Below are positions 28,563 through 28,793 of a stretch of DNA of 28,793 nt, piece after piece. The stretch covers positions 1 through 28,793 of the IMG/VR virus record IMGVR_UViG_3300032782_000024; one strand, 5' to 3'. This stretch comes from a virus. The stretch's first letter is position 1. Each line of letters starts with the position of its first letter. The notes beneath the pieces were generated by a model, which saw only the letters and a list, made by a program, of their open reading frames with translations, was not told where the DNA came from and did no database searches. Both the position numbers and the translations under genes were made by a program.

Positions 28563-28793
28563 ATGCCACTTCCGCCGCTTAACCCCGCACTCGGACGCCA
28601 GGTCACCAGCCGCGACTTCAGCCTGCTCGAGATGGTTGAGCGGTCCTGGGGATCTGAATTCCGCGCGCCCGACCACGGCATCTATGAATTCTCCAACGGC
28701 CGGCGCTTTGACAGCACCGACATGGGCACGACCGGTATCTACCGTCCGGCAAGTCAAAACACCGGCGTCACCATCGACCAGTACGGACCGATT
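28563..28793 (+). CDS. Start of a virion-module gene, 3' partial
   Basis: 77 codons are visible to the window edge, starting MPLPPLNPALGRQVTSRDFS after a good AGGAG site. It contains MVERSWGSEFRAPDHGIYEF and DSTDMGTTGIYRPASQ. Its position next to the terminase points to the portal or another head gene, but the visible part does not identify a family. Confidence 0.6.
   Translation, partial: MPLPPLNPALGRQVTSRDFSLLEMVERSWGSEFRAPDHGIYEFSNGRRFDSTDMGTTGIYRPASQNTGVTIDQYGPI

Noticed and set aside
1-28793. tRNA genes, integrase or CRISPR array
   Set aside because: Looked for cloverleaf-like, integrase-like and regularly spaced repeat patterns; none seen.

Overview
The window is a compact, gene-dense, high-GC (roughly 60%) genome segment of a tailed bacteriophage with P22-type virion genes, so most likely a short-tailed podovirus of a high-GC proteobacterium. 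The host assignment is inference from composition and gene style. Many genes overlap their neighbour by 1-4 bases (ATGA or GTGA junctions). Both ends cut through genes, and the small terminase, large terminase and one further gene at the right edge would lead round to portal and coat, which are not in the window. No integrase, tRNA, rRNA or CRISPR array was seen.

Layout: (1) 1-9267, rightward virion module: a partial neck protein, a gp10-like DNA stabilisation protein, small proteins and three ejection-type proteins. Three enzyme genes are woven in: a 2OG-Fe(II) Asp/Asn hydroxylase-like protein, a GNAT acetyltransferase and a PurD-like ATP-grasp ligase. (2) 9280-12264, a tail fibre and a pectate-lyase-fold tailspike. 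(3) 12272-13541, lysis: membrane/coiled-coil protein, 3-TM holin and GH24 endolysin. (4) 13528-18488, a leftward operon converging on the endolysin: J-domain protein, small zinc proteins, CsrA, an OB/SSB-like protein with a DDDIPF tail, and unknowns. (5) 18489-18600, a divergent control region with two 11-bp operator-like repeats beside a short HTH regulator. (6) 18592-21281, rightward early small genes and a 541-aa unknown. (7) 21282-21698, a non-coding or weakly coding stretch with two tandem DnaA boxes and hairpins, a candidate origin. (8) 21699-24973, rightward genes including a PD-(D/E)xK nuclease and a GmhA-like SIS protein. (9) 24974-25368, about 395 bases with no convincing gene but rich in long-range complementarity, a candidate structured RNA. 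(10) 25369-28793, small genes, both terminase subunits and a partial gene.

How it fits together: the divergent region 18489-18600 probably sets the balance between the leftward operon (SSB-like, CsrA, J-domain) and the rightward early operon. The virion, lysis and packaging genes form the late block. The most unusual items are the candidate RNA after gmhA, the enzyme genes inside the virion operon, a 62-bp direct repeat read in opposite coding orientations at its two sites, a phage csrA overlapped by a zinc-protein gene, and the tandem DnaA boxes.
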